The translations under genes were made by a program, and so were the position numbers. Below, piece by piece: positions 31,651-38,936 of a stretch of DNA of 41,141 nucleotides. The notes beneath the pieces were generated by a model. The model saw only the letters and a list, made by a program, of their open reading frames with translations. It was not told the DNA's origin and searched no databases. How positions within the stretch are numbered: the stretch's first letter is position 1; the number at the start of each line of letters is the position of its first letter. Source of the stretch: a bacterium (GTDB lineage Bacteria; Patescibacteriota; Minisyncoccia; UBA6257; GWB1-50-10); the NCBI GenBank assembly GCA_021801565.1, contig JAJYXV010000009.1, forward strand, positions 1 to 41,141, in the 5' to 3' direction.

Positions 31651-31688
31651 GTGTATCAAAAAGGGAGAGTAGAAGATTATCATAACAT

Positions 31689-31717
31689 TTGACAAATAGT
31701 GAGATTAGTGCTATACT
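31689..31717 (+). promoter_or_regulatory. Consensus sigma-70 promoter
   Basis: TTGACA (31689-31694), 17-bp spacer ending TGC, TATACT (31712-31717). The mRNA has a leader of about 45 nt with AGAGGAG before the ATG at 31768. Confidence 0.85.
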
Positions 31718-31767
31718 TAAGACAGTAATTTAAGTTAAGAATTTATCAATAACCAGAGGAGTTCTTT

Positions 31768-32277
31768 ATGAATCTCTCGATTATTTGGATTGTGTTTATT
31801 ACCATCGGAATAATAGTTTTGAAATATTCCTGGTACATTACACTTGATTCTGTTGGATTTAAATGTCCACAGGAATCCGATGCTCGCCTCTATCTTGATA
31901 AGACGTATAAATCATGGGGTTCATTGTATTTTATCCCCATATCTGGATATGCTTTTTTGGAAGAAATGATTTTCCGATTAATTCCTATATATTTGGCAAT
32001 GAGTTTGTTTAGTGGATTACCGTATATTGGTATTATTATAATTTTTTCCGCTCAAATAACTTTTGGATATATGCATGGAAACGAAAAAAATATAGTATTC
32101 CAAGGAGTAAGTGGAATTCTCTATGTATTTCTTTTTATTCTTTTTGGAGGATTATATAATCCACTTCTCGGAGTATTGGTTACCACAGCAGTTCATTTAT
32201 TATGGAATTTAGATTGCCAATATAATTGGGTATGTAGGGGTATTAATTATTTTCAAAGTTTAAAACTCGGCACATAG
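31768..32277 (+). CDS. CPBP-family intramembrane protease-like protein
   Basis: 169 residues, short for the family, with about five membrane helices. The conserved motifs are present: EEMIFR (EExxxR, about residue 68), FGYMHGN (FxxxH, about 108) and HLLWNLD (HxxxN/D, about 150). CPBP/CAAX-type proteins are membrane metalloproteases involved in prenyl processing, bacteriocin immunity or unknown roles. It has a good promoter and Shine-Dalgarno; a terminator hairpin (AAAACTCG/CGAGTTTT, 32262-32286) overlaps its stop codon. Confidence 0.8.
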   Translation: MNLSIIWIVFITIGIIVLKYSWYITLDSVGFKCPQESDARLYLDKTYKSWGSLYFIPISGYAFLEEMIFRLIPIYLAMSLFSGLPYIGIIIIFSAQITFGYMHGNEKNIVFQGVSGILYVFLFILFGGLYNPLLGVLVTTAVHLLWNLDCQYNWVCRGINYFQSLKLGT

Positions 32278-32289
32278 TCGAGTTTTTAT
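32262..32289 (+). terminator. Terminator overlapping the CPBP gene stop
   Basis: AAAACTCG, 9-nt loop containing the stop codon, CGAGTTTTTATA. Confidence 0.6.
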
Positions 32290-32340
32290 ATACTTGTCCG
32301 CCTCTGGAAAATATTGTTCAAACTTTGGTATAATAAGTAT

Positions 32341-32907
32341 ATGAAGAACATTATAGTTATTTTGATTTTGTTAGTTATAGTAGGAGGAATTTCTTACTAT
32401 GTCGGAAAAAACCAAGTTCCGATAAATAATGTTGAAGATGTAAAAAATACTAATAATGTTTCACCTAATAATAATCTTTCTTTGTTTAAGAATGATGACT
32501 TATCTTTTACCTACCCCAGTAATTGGAAATTAGAAACATATGGCACAAAAACTGATAAATTTGTTTCAGTTATACTCGACCCCGTGAAAGTTTATTCTCC
32601 ACAAATTCAGGTTGATATGCCATTAGGAATGATTGCAATTTCTGTAAACCACGATTCTTCAGAGAAAAACAGTTTTGTTATAGGATATGAAACTTTTCCG
32701 AATGTTACTATTGGGAAAAATAATAACGTTGTCGCAAAAGAATTTGATAAGTTATATCCAGACAATGCTCCCGAGGTATCTCTACAAGGGAAGCATAATA
32801 TTACTTACTATATAAATGAAAATATAAAAATTGAGTATGTTGGTAATAAAGATGATTCCTACCTAAAAGATTTTAACCAAATAATAAGTAGTCTCGAGTT
32901 AAAATAG
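32341..32907 (+). CDS. Membrane-anchored extracytoplasmic protein with PsbP-like domain
   Basis: 188 residues. An N-terminal anchor (MKNIIVILILLVIVGGISYYVG) is followed by an Asn-rich linker and a domain starting LSFTYPSNWKLETYG, a pattern of PsbP/MOG1-like folds seen in many exported Patescibacteria proteins. The start at 32341 is 6 bp from TATAAT (32329-32334); the upstream in-frame codons are not needed. The gene at 35365 ends with a comparable domain. Confidence 0.7.
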   Translation: MKNIIVILILLVIVGGISYYVGKNQVPINNVEDVKNTNNVSPNNNLSLFKNDDLSFTYPSNWKLETYGTKTDKFVSVILDPVKVYSPQIQVDMPLGMIAISVNHDSSEKNSFVIGYETFPNVTIGKNNNVVAKEFDKLYPDNAPEVSLQGKHNITYYINENIKIEYVGNKDDSYLKDFNQIISSLELK

Positions 32908-32918
32908 TTCCCACATCC

Positions 32919-32967
32919 TCCGCCCGAGGCGGATAAATCTACTACAGCACCCCAGCTTAGCTGGGGT
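32919..32967. repeat. Two small palindromes in the intergenic region
   Basis: TCCGCCCGAGGCGGA (32919-32933) and ACCCCAGCTTAGCTGGGGT (32949-32967). The first sits inside a TAGTTCCxACATCCTCC...ACTA sequence that exists without it at 31405-31428. The second may serve as a terminator but lacks a T run. Confidence 0.65.
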
Positions 32968-32994
32968 TAGGTGTACTCAGCGTACCACCAAATA

Positions 32995-33024
32995 TTGACA
33001 CATACCACCGAAAGGTGGTATTTT
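32995..33024 (+). promoter_or_regulatory. TTGACA-hairpin-TATTTT module
   Basis: TTGACA (32995-33000), an 18-bp spacer containing CCACCGAAAGGTGG, and TATTTT (33019-33024). The same arrangement recurs at 34032-34061. It can be read as a promoter with a hairpin in its spacer or as a terminator hairpin followed by T-rich DNA. Confidence 0.5.
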
Positions 33025-33059
33025 GTTTCTAGTATTTAATTAACAACAAAGTGAGTAAA

Positions 33060-33575
33060 ATGGAATTAAAAAAACGTAGTCTGCTTTCGACAATAAAAAC
33101 TGAGGCCATTTTTTTGGGACCAACGAGAGCGGTGTGTGATAAAAAAATCCGCACCCTCTGTCTTTGTCCATATCACGCTCACCCCCATGGATGTCCAAAT
33201 TTCGGAATACACAAAGATTGTCCTCCTAATGTCAGATTTTTTCCGAAAATATTTGATGAAAGAGATGTTTATATCGCCGCCGTTTCTCTTGATTTTAAAA
33301 CATACGTAGAGAGGAGAAAACAAATTCACCCGATGTGGACCGAACGGGCGTTAAAAAATCCAAGACACTGGCAGGGATATTTGAGATCGGTACTAAAAAA
33401 ATTTACGAATGAGCAGAAAGAAAAATTGCCGGAAGGATATGAGCTGCTAACCAATCCAGAGGCAATGGGAGTTAATCTTACGCAGACCTGCTCGAATGTT
33501 GGGCTTGTTCTGGAATGGCCACCAGAACGGAAGGTATATAAAATCGCTTTGTTTGCAAAAGAAAAAAATAAATAA
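33060..33575 (+). CDS. DUF2284-like predicted metal-binding protein
   Basis: 171 residues from the ATG (an in-frame GTG lies at 33051). The Cys/His cluster CLCPYHAHPHGCPNFGIHKDCPP (in two parts, about residues 35-57) resembles the CxxY...CPP metal site of DUF2284 proteins. A further Cys lies in NLTQTCSNVG. It is probably a cytosolic Fe-S or zinc protein of unknown role. A GTGAG stretch just upstream is a weak Shine-Dalgarno. Confidence 0.65.
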   Translation: MELKKRSLLSTIKTEAIFLGPTRAVCDKKIRTLCLCPYHAHPHGCPNFGIHKDCPPNVRFFPKIFDERDVYIAAVSLDFKTYVERRKQIHPMWTERALKNPRHWQGYLRSVLKKFTNEQKEKLPEGYELLTNPEAMGVNLTQTCSNVGLVLEWPPERKVYKIALFAKEKNK

Positions 33576-33609
33576 ATCCCAATTCGCTGGCTTGCGGATT
33601 GGGATTTTT
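33574..33609 (+). terminator. Intrinsic terminator
   Basis: AAATCCCAAT, loop, ATTGGGATTTTTAT. It overlaps the stop of the preceding gene. Confidence 0.8.
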
Positions 33610-33639
33610 ATATGAAAGAAAATGTGGGATGTATAGATC

Positions 33640-33648
33640 TGCTATAAT
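33640..33648 (+). promoter_or_regulatory. Extended -10 promoter, leaderless
   Basis: TGCTATAAT, 8 bp, ATG at 33657. Confidence 0.65.
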
Positions 33649-33656
33649 TTTAAAGT

Positions 33657-34007
33657 ATGAAAAATATAATTATTTATTTTATCACTGGAGGCATTTTCAC
33701 CACGCTTATTGTTCTTCTTGAAGAAAGCGGATTTCGTTTGTTATCGGGACTTGCTGCCCTCATCCCAGTTTTCACCCTTGTTTCGTATATTTTTATTGGC
33801 GGATTAAAAGGGGGGATAGCGGTAGGACAACATGCAAAATTTGTTCTCTGGGGAACAATTGTCTCTTGGATACCATATATGATTGCGGTCGTTTATCTTT
33901 CGCCGAGGATCGGTCCGAATAAGGCAATTGCCGTCGGGATGCTTATATTTTTTGTATTGGCAATCGCTTTTATTCTCATCACCACTCGTTATAATTTCTT
34001 TCAGTGA
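33657..34007 (+). CDS. Small four-helix membrane protein (GlpM/DUF3147-like)
   Basis: 116 residues with four predicted membrane helices. The segment RLLSGLAALIPVFTLVSYIFIGG has the Gly/Pro pattern of the GlpM/DUF3147 family. Function unknown. It is a single-gene unit followed by the TTGACA-hairpin module of the next gene. Confidence 0.65.
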   Translation: MKNIIIYFITGGIFTTLIVLLEESGFRLLSGLAALIPVFTLVSYIFIGGLKGGIAVGQHAKFVLWGTIVSWIPYMIAVVYLSPRIGPNKAIAVGMLIFFVLAIAFILITTRYNFFQ

Positions 34008-34031
34008 TACCGATTGCTCATTGGCACATGA

Positions 34032-34061
34032 TTGACAAATGCCACTTAGAAGTGGTATTTT
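34032..34061 (+). promoter_or_regulatory. TTGACA-hairpin-TATTTT module, second copy
   Basis: TTGACA (34032-34037), 18-bp spacer with CCACTTAGAAGTGG, TATTTT (34056-34061), then TGTTxxTAGTATT as in the 32995 copy. The start ATG at 34097 has GGAG upstream. Confidence 0.5.
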
Positions 34062-34096
34062 GTTATTAGTATTATTCATAAATTGGAGAAGTAAAA

Positions 34097-34498
34097 ATGA
34101 GAATCTTTGAATCGTTTATTAAATATTTTCTTTTTTTGGTTTTAGTTTTTTCATCTCTCTATATTTTTTCTTTTCAACGAGGGGATATTCCAAATGAAAC
34201 TATCGGGGATCTTACTGAGGTAATAAACGGGTATACGCTTTTTGCGTGTCTCATTATCTCTGCAGTGTCTTCCTTCCTCTTCCCTATGTGGAGCGTAAGG
34301 AAATATCTGGGTACTCAAGATGTGGAAAAGATAGCGGAATATATACGGCAATACAAACGAGTATTCGGGATGTTTGTCTTAGGTTTTTTTGGTGATATTC
34401 TTTTGTGTAACAGCCCACAGTCATTTTTCTGGTGGGTGGGCGTTGCTTCCCTTATTTATTTCTTTTTCTGGTTCTTTTTTTTAAGAAAAGAATTTTAG
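34097..34498 (+). CDS. Membrane protein of unknown function
   Basis: 133 residues with three to four membrane helices (about 8-25, 45-62, 92-108, 115-130) and a charged loop (RKYLGTQDVEKIAEYIRQYKR). SD GGAG precedes the ATG. It is 9 bp from the next gene, with which it probably forms a two-gene operon. No family recognised. Confidence 0.7.
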   Translation: MRIFESFIKYFLFLVLVFSSLYIFSFQRGDIPNETIGDLTEVINGYTLFACLIISAVSSFLFPMWSVRKYLGTQDVEKIAEYIRQYKRVFGMFVLGFFGDILLCNSPQSFFWWVGVASLIYFFFWFFFLRKEF

Positions 34499-34507
34499 GA
34501 GGAGTAT

Positions 34508-34921
34508 ATGAGATGCAAAGAAAAAGGATGTATTGGGGTTGTTAGTTTTTTACATACAACTCCGCTTCAGACTGGATGTGGTGGTATGTGCACCCCATGT
34601 TATCCATGTAATATGTGTGGTGCGTTGTATTCCTCAGATGGGTTCCGCATGTATCAGCGCGGATATGATAAAAAACCATTTTTGAAAAATGGTGAAATCA
34701 TACTCGAACCAACCGAGGAAGAAGAGGTGAGATCACTCAAGGTTGATCATATGATCTCTCTTTTTGATGCTTTTCCGGAAGAAGAGCAAAAAAGTGTGCT
34801 CAAAGAACTCGAAAAGATTTCTAAATTTGAACACACAGAAGATTGTGCACTTGGTTCAGTGCCGACATGTACATGTGGAATCGCCGACGCGAAAGAATTT
34901 TTGAAGGTTCATGATTATTAA
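34508..34921 (+). CDS. Cysteine-rich small protein, unknown function
   Basis: 137 residues. The N-terminal half holds CKEKGCIG, CGGMCTPCYPCNMCG, a likely zinc-ribbon or Fe-S site, and the C-terminus ends with CALGSVPTCTCG. The middle is acidic and helical. A strong Shine-Dalgarno (AGGAGG) lies 6 bp before the ATG. Its partner is the membrane protein upstream. No family recognised. Confidence 0.75.
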   Translation: MRCKEKGCIGVVSFLHTTPLQTGCGGMCTPCYPCNMCGALYSSDGFRMYQRGYDKKPFLKNGEIILEPTEEEEVRSLKVDHMISLFDAFPEEEQKSVLKELEKISKFEHTEDCALGSVPTCTCGIADAKEFLKVHDY

Positions 34922-34923
34922 AT

Positions 34924-34952
34924 AAAAACCCCGAAGTATTTCGGGGTTTTTT
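34924..34952 (+). terminator. Intrinsic terminator
   Basis: AAAAACCCCGAA, short loop, TTCGGGGTTTTTT. Confidence 0.9.
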
Positions 34953-34998
34953 GCTATTCTGAGAAAATTATATGCATAAGTCCGTTGGATTTTATTTC

Positions 34999-35036
34999 AA
35001 ACTACTTTCCTATTCGCGTGAATAGGAAAGTAGTTT
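34999..35036 (+). repeat. Long hairpin (17-bp perfect stem) in a gene-free stretch
   Basis: AAACTACTTTCCTATTC, loop GCGT, GAATAGGAAAGTAGTTT, then CTTTTTTTC. It resembles a terminator but the preceding gene already has one 50 bp upstream. It stands just before the promoter of the GIY-YIG unit. Confidence 0.75.
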
Positions 35037-35065
35037 CTTTTTTTCTCCTCTGATACAATAACGAG

Positions 35066-35098
35066 ATGAATCCCGTTAATGATAAATCTTTTGAATAG
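35066..35098 (+). CDS. Ten-codon leaderless ORF before the GIY-YIG gene
   Basis: TGATACAAT (35051-35059), AACGAG, then ATG starting MNPVNDKSFE and TAG; the GIY-YIG start follows 6 bp later. It may be a short translated leader that brings ribosomes to the next start, or simply non-coding leader. Its sequence contains the left inverted-repeat arm. Confidence 0.35.
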   Translation: MNPVNDKSFE

Positions 35099-35366
35099 AT
35101 AAATATGTATTATACTTATATACTACAAAGCATAAAAAATGGAAGGAGGTATACAGGATATACAAAAGATTTACGAAAACGTTTTATTGAGCACAATCGG
35201 AGAAGTGGAAAGAAATATACAAGCAAAGGCGCGCCGTATGAATTAATCTATTATGAAGCTTGTATCAATGAATATGATGCAAAAACTAGGGAACAATATC
35301 TCAAGTCGGGTCCTGGAAAACGATATCTTGCATATCGCCTAAAACGTTTTCTATCATTAACGGGAT
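35070..35366. repeat. 15-bp inverted repeats flanking the GIY-YIG gene
   Basis: ATCCCGTTAATGATA (35070-35084) and TATCATTAACGGGAT (35352-35366) are perfect inverted copies. The right arm overlaps the GIY-YIG stop and the next start codon. The core ATCCCGTTA is also the arm core of the pilT-pilC inverted repeat. Confidence 0.7.
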
Positions 35367-35368
35367 GA
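35105..35368 (+). CDS. Single-domain GIY-YIG nuclease-like protein (UvrC N-terminal/Slx1 type)
   Basis: 87 residues, just the catalytic domain: YYTYILQSIKNGRRYTGYT carries the GIY-YIG-equivalent tyrosines, followed by Arg in DLRKRFIEHN and Glu in REQYLKSGPG. Such small proteins are common in Bacteroidota and Patescibacteria; most are uncharacterised. It is enclosed by 15-bp inverted repeats, and its TGA overlaps the ATG of the next gene (ATGA), so the two are translationally coupled. Confidence 0.9.
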   Translation: MYYTYILQSIKNGRRYTGYTKDLRKRFIEHNRRSGKKYTSKGAPYELIYYEACINEYDAKTREQYLKSGPGKRYLAYRLKRFLSLTG

Positions 35369-36120
35369 ATACACAAATGAAAATTATTATTTCACTTCTT
35401 ATATTTTTTCTCGTTATCGTTGGAATTGTATTTTTTATCTCTCAAAAAAAGGAATCAACTATTTCTGAAAGGAATATACAGGCAATAAGCGAAATTCCTA
35501 CGACTTCAACGCCAATCGTGGGAGGAGATAAGGACGTGCATGGATGCATCGGATCCGCCGGATATACATGGTGCGAAGCAAAACAAAAATGCTTAAGGGT
35601 CTGGGAAGAAAAATGCGAAGCAACGAGCACTCAGATAAAAGTTGATGAGACGGTAAATTGGAAGACTTATAAAAATAACCAATATGGATTTGAATTGAAA
35701 TATCCAGAAACGGCCGCAGTGGTAGAAGGTAAGGAAACATATATATCATTTCCTTTGAGCGATGCAAAACTTTATATGTATGTTGGAAAAAATACATCGG
35801 TTCCGCTTATAGGGACATTTGGGGGACGTTTTGAATATAACCCGAACCAACGGCCGGATTTTATGTTGCTTTCAGAAATAGGGGGTACGTTTACTAAGGA
35901 TTATTTTGCAGTAAGTATGGACGGAAAAAATTGGGATCGGGTAATCAATGCATATAAAGAAAAAGATGGAAATTATTTTATACTTTCGATGTATAACATA
36001 AAACATAATGCGACAAGCGGAAACACTGCAAATATATTTTTGAATGAAATGCGCGATCCACAACATAGTGATGTGAATGTGTTTAATAAAATACTTTCAA
36101 CAATAAAATTTTATAAATAA
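35365..36120 (+). CDS. Exported protein with DxHGCIGSAGYxWC motif and PsbP-like domain
   Basis: 251 residues: N-terminal membrane anchor (about 5-27), a Ser/Thr linker, a Cys motif DVHGCIGSAGYTWCEAKQKC continuing to EEKC (about 57-88) known from many small exported bacterial proteins, and a PsbP-like domain starting YGFELKYPE (about 110). It probably sits on the outer face of the membrane. The start overlaps the GIY-YIG stop; TATCAT 7 bp upstream could also act as a -10 box. Confidence 0.7.
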   Translation: MNTQMKIIISLLIFFLVIVGIVFFISQKKESTISERNIQAISEIPTTSTPIVGGDKDVHGCIGSAGYTWCEAKQKCLRVWEEKCEATSTQIKVDETVNWKTYKNNQYGFELKYPETAAVVEGKETYISFPLSDAKLYMYVGKNTSVPLIGTFGGRFEYNPNQRPDFMLLSEIGGTFTKDYFAVSMDGKNWDRVINAYKEKDGNYFILSMYNIKHNATSGNTANIFLNEMRDPQHSDVNVFNKILSTIKFYK

Positions 36121-36123
36121 AAC

Positions 36124-36153
36124 AAAAATCCCGCTAAAAGCGGGATTTGTTTT
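36124..36153. terminator. Bidirectional terminator between convergent genes
   Basis: AAATCCCGC, loop TAAAA, GCGGGATTT, with T-rich flanks on both strands. Confidence 0.8.
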
Positions 36154-36161
36154 AAATACTT

Positions 36162-36368
36162 TTATTTCTTTCTTATCCGTATAGGAACCACATGAATAAT
36201 GATGTTTGTACGGGATGCATATCGGGCGACTGTTTTTACCCTGATTGTTCCGCCGTTTTTCGTTCTCACCTCTATAGGTGTTCCCTTTGCGGGAATATAT
36301 TCGAATCGTTGAGGGGAGAGAATGTCAGGAAGATTCTGTCTTTGTTCTTTAGGAACAGAATCGGCCAT
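36162..36368 (-). CDS. Small basic protein, unknown function
   Basis: 68 residues from MADSVPKEQRQ (a 6-residue longer start is possible). It is Arg/Lys-rich, probably a beta-rich fold (PIEVRTKNGGTIRVKTVARYASRTNIIIHVVPIRIRKK in parts), with no Cys or membrane segment. It was chosen over the opposite-strand ORF because its composition and codon choice look coding and it ends at a shared terminator. TATAAA lies about 17 bp before the ATG. Confidence 0.5.
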   Translation of the reverse strand: MADSVPKEQRQNLPDILSPQRFEYIPAKGTPIEVRTKNGGTIRVKTVARYASRTNIIIHVVPIRIRKK

Positions 36369-36468
36369 ACAAACGGATAGAATCATTTATACCTCGTTTT
36401 TTTTAAAAAGAAGTGTTATGGGAAAAGACCGTTTAAAACTTTATACTATCCAACCAAAAAAGTCAATC

Positions 36469-36502
36469 AGATAGTGATCCACCCATTGGCGGATCACTAT
36501 CT
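36469..36502. repeat. 12-bp-stem hairpin in intergenic DNA
   Basis: AGATAGTGATCC, 10-nt loop, GGATCACTATCT. There is no T run. It lies about 30 bp upstream of the -10 box (TATAAT, 36534-36539) of the coiled-coil gene and might act as an operator-like dyad. Confidence 0.65.
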
Positions 36503-36588
36503 AGTCAAATGTACGTTTTGGGAAATTATCCGTTATAATAGATATGCACATGAGAATGTGCAGTCGAAAAACAATAAATATATACATT

Positions 36589-37692
36589 ATGAAGACAATA
36601 AAAATAGTTTTTTTAATAATTATGGTGGTGTGTGTTGCAAACATCCCGTTTGCATTTGCACAAACCGAAGAGTCGAACAATAACCAAGAATCAACTTCTG
36701 GGATCCGAGCAGAATTTCAGGGCAATGTGGAGAATATTCGAGAGGGGGTGCGTGAGGGAGTAAAAGAAATGAGAGACAAGGCAAGAGAAGAGGTAAAAAA
36801 TGAACAAGAACAAATTCGTGAAAATGCAAAGGCCATACGTACCGAAACAGAAGACAAAACGGCAGAGGTTAAAGATAAAGTCCGTGAGCAAGTGCGGGAA
36901 ATAAAAGATACTATTCCAGATGCCGGGACAGTAGATCGGGAGGAATTTATAAAGGCGCGCGAAAAAGCGCTTGAAGAGGCAAAGAAAATTCAAGAAGAGG
37001 GTCGTGCTCAGGTGCAGGCACTTCGTGATGAAGAAATAAAAACAATTTTGGAAAATCGTGATGAGCTTCGTAAAAAAGTAGAATCAGAACGCGAGGAGTT
37101 CAAAAAAGAAATTGAGGCAAAACGTGCAGAAGCACAGCAGGAAGTTGAAAAGAAACAGGCTGAATTTCAAGGAGAACTTTCTAAGTTAAAAGATGAAAAG
37201 AAGAAAGAGATTGTAGCGCGTGTGTATGAAAATGTGAATGATTTAAATAAGCGAATGACTGATCATTTTTCCGACATTATTGAGCGTCTTGAGAAAATTC
37301 TCGTAAATGTGAATACGCGTGCAGATAAAGCAGCGGCGGGAGGAAAAGATGTGAGTGCGGTAAAAGCGGCAATAGGAGAAGCGCAAGCAACGATTGCTTC
37401 GACTCGCGCTTTGATACAAGCACAGTCGGGAAAGACATATCAAATAACCGTAACTACGGAAGATGCGCTGAAAAATGATGTTGCGGTTGCTCGGGATGCA
37501 TTGCGGACCGATCTCGAAAAGGTGAGAGATGCGGTAAAAAATGTACGTGATATAATACAGAAGGCAGTAACAACATTGGCGCAAATTCCACAAGTTGATC
37601 TTTTTGAAGCAAATGATGAGGAGACATCTTCACCAACGGCTACATCAACCGCTACGTCGACTGCCACTTCCACTGCGGGAAGTACACAATAA
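36589..37692 (+). CDS. Exported coiled-coil protein with DUF5667-like C-terminal part
   Basis: 367 residues. A signal peptide (MKTIKIVFLIIMVVCVANIPFAFA|Q) is followed by a very long charged helix rich in Glu, Lys and Arg (about residues 35-215) predicted to form coiled coil, a conserved helical domain (RVYENVNDLNKRMTDHFSDI... to AQSGKTYQ) and a Ser/Thr/Ala low-complexity end (repeats of TATS). A longer start at 36544, 4 bp after TATAAT, is in frame, but the signal begins at 36589. It may be a cell-envelope spacer or adhesin-like filament. The small membrane gene after it is probably its partner. Confidence 0.75.
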   Translation: MKTIKIVFLIIMVVCVANIPFAFAQTEESNNNQESTSGIRAEFQGNVENIREGVREGVKEMRDKAREEVKNEQEQIRENAKAIRTETEDKTAEVKDKVREQVREIKDTIPDAGTVDREEFIKAREKALEEAKKIQEEGRAQVQALRDEEIKTILENRDELRKKVESEREEFKKEIEAKRAEAQQEVEKKQAEFQGELSKLKDEKKKEIVARVYENVNDLNKRMTDHFSDIIERLEKILVNVNTRADKAAAGGKDVSAVKAAIGEAQATIASTRALIQAQSGKTYQITVTTEDALKNDVAVARDALRTDLEKVRDAVKNVRDIIQKAVTTLAQIPQVDLFEANDEETSSPTATSTATSTATSTAGSTQ

Positions 37693-37706
37693 TATTTTAG
37701 TTTTAT

Positions 37707-37997
37707 ATGGAACAAACAACACAACAACCATCGGCATCGTCTTCAAAAAGCAAAACCATTCTTATGGTGATTGCGCTTGTTATAATAATTCTTTTAGCGT
37801 TTCTCTGGTGGTGGCAGACGAACAGTGTAAAAACAAATACACAACCAACAGCAAATGTGCAAAATGGGGAGTTAACTACCACTACGGTACCGCTTGAAGA
37901 TACGACTCCGGTGATCAAACAAGATCTGCAGGGAATAAATGATGTAAATCTTGATAAGGAATTTCAAAGTATAAACGCTGATCTGAATAAACTTTAA
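37707..37997 (+). CDS. Small single-pass membrane protein
   Basis: 96 residues: Ser/Gln-rich cytoplasmic start, one membrane helix (about 18-37, ILMVIALVIIILLAFLWWW), Thr-rich linker and a short acidic helix (DVNLDKEFQSINADLNKL). It follows the coiled-coil gene by 14 bp, so is probably co-transcribed and co-functional. No family recognised. Confidence 0.7.
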   Translation: MEQTTQQPSASSSKSKTILMVIALVIIILLAFLWWWQTNSVKTNTQPTANVQNGELTTTTVPLEDTTPVIKQDLQGINDVNLDKEFQSINADLNKL

Positions 37998-38011
37998 AGA
38001 GACAAAGCATA

Positions 38012-38041
38012 AAAAAACCGGAATTTTGTTCCGGTTTTTTT
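38012..38041 (+). terminator. Intrinsic terminator
   Basis: AAAAAACCGGAA, short loop, TTCCGGTTTTTTT. The next promoter's TATAAT begins 3 bp after it. Confidence 0.9.
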
Positions 38042-38043
38042 GT

Positions 38044-38049
38044 TATAAT
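38044..38049 (+). promoter_or_regulatory. -10 box of the adenosyltransferase gene, leaderless
   Basis: TATAAT, AACGGG, ATG at 38056. The AACGGGATGAA start context is shared with pilC and the gene at 35365. Confidence 0.65.
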
Positions 38050-38055
38050 AACGGG

Positions 38056-38640
38056 ATGAATACAATGTTTTTCACGGGAAACGGGGATAGTGGAAAAAGT
38101 GTAATGGGAAAAAAAAGTATTCCCAAAAGCGATTCACTATTCGTATTACTTGGCACGCTTGATGAATTAAACTCGTGGATCGGTTTTTGCTCTACGTGCG
38201 ATGCGGGAACATCGAAGTTTAATATTGAAGTAGAAAAAATTCTCCTCAGATTGCAAGAAACACTTTTCATTGCACAAGCCGAGATTGGGGCAATTGGATT
38301 CGGAATCCGCCTGACGGACGGGCAAGTAAAAAATCCGACCATTGCTATTGCCGAACATCATATTCGTGAGATGGAAAAGATAATCTTTGATATTGATGCT
38401 GTTGTTCCTCCGATCAAGCACTTTGTGCTCCCCGGGGGAACGATGTGTGCTGCGTCGCTTGATATCGCGCGAGTAGTTGCACGAAAAGCAGAGCGCATTG
38501 CGGTAAAATTTTCGAAAAAGAAGAAGCTTTCCCCGGAATTTTTACAATATTTAAATCGTCTTTCAAGCGTGTTATTCGCCCTCGCTCGATATGTGAATTT
38601 TATTTCTGGGAAAAATGAGAGAAATCCAAATTATAAATAG
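38056..38640 (+). CDS. PduO-type ATP:cob(I)alamin adenosyltransferase
   Basis: 194 residues from MNTMFFTGNGDSGKS (the 10 residues upstream overlap the terminator). Family landmarks: N-terminal FTGNGDSGKS...KSDSLFVLLGTLDELNSWIG (ATP binding) and SLDIARVVARKAERIAV with the catalytic Arg residues, then YLNRLSSVLFALARYVN. It makes adenosylcobalamin, probably for a B12-dependent ribonucleotide reductase or other enzyme outside the window. Residues about 84-92 (GIRLTDGQ) are encoded by a hairpin-like CCGCCTGACGGACGGGC stretch and may be a small insertion. Confidence 0.88.
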   Translation: MNTMFFTGNGDSGKSVMGKKSIPKSDSLFVLLGTLDELNSWIGFCSTCDAGTSKFNIEVEKILLRLQETLFIAQAEIGAIGFGIRLTDGQVKNPTIAIAEHHIREMEKIIFDIDAVVPPIKHFVLPGGTMCAASLDIARVVARKAERIAVKFSKKKKLSPEFLQYLNRLSSVLFALARYVNFISGKNERNPNYK

Positions 38641-38648
38641 GGAAGCAG

Positions 38649-38782
38649 GATTTCTAATTACCAAACTCTAAATTCTAGATAAATTCAAACATTCAATTCT
38701 TCCATGTTTAGAAGATTTTGAATTTTGTGCTTTCCAATTGTTTCGTATTTAGATATTAGAATTTAGGGTTTATAATATAACT
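38649..38782. other. AT-rich intergenic repeat tract and original mgtC promoter
   Basis: Degenerate repeats such as AATTCTAGATAAATTC and TTTAGATATTAGAATTTAG, similar to 29452-29485 and to the insertion in the desulfurase gene. At the right end TATAAT (38771-38776), ATAACT and an ATG (38783) precede the inverted-repeat element. Confidence 0.5.
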
Positions 38783-38785
38783 ATG

Positions 38786-38935
38786 CCCCGTAGTGCCTGT
38801 CTGCGATAGGCAGGAAAACTCGATACGTCCGCTTATAGCGGACAAAAGATTTTTCATTTTAGGGTATAATGAGATAAATATAAACGTCGTCATATTTTTT
38901 AAACTTAATTAACAAATCAAGTTTCTACTAGGGGG
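38786..38935. mobile_element. Inverted-repeat element at the mgtC start, target duplication TATG
   Basis: 150 bp flanked by TATG (38782-38785 and 38936-38939). The left arm CCCCGTAGTG...AAAACTCGATA is split by the 19-bp palindrome CCTGTCTGCGATAGGCAGG (38796-38814); without it the element is 131 bp, the same as the 14471 copy without its palindrome. The right arm is ATCAAGTTTCTACTAGGGGG. Inside are a GTCCGC/GCGGAC hairpin and TATAAT (38865-38870), which can drive mgtC. Confidence 0.75.
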
Positions 38936-38936
38936 T

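Noticed and set aside
36192-36380. 62-codon plus-strand ORF with CxxC pairs
   Set aside because: Opposite to the 36162-36368 minus-strand gene. TATAGG 6 bp upstream is tempting, but codon choice and the shared terminator favour the minus strand.
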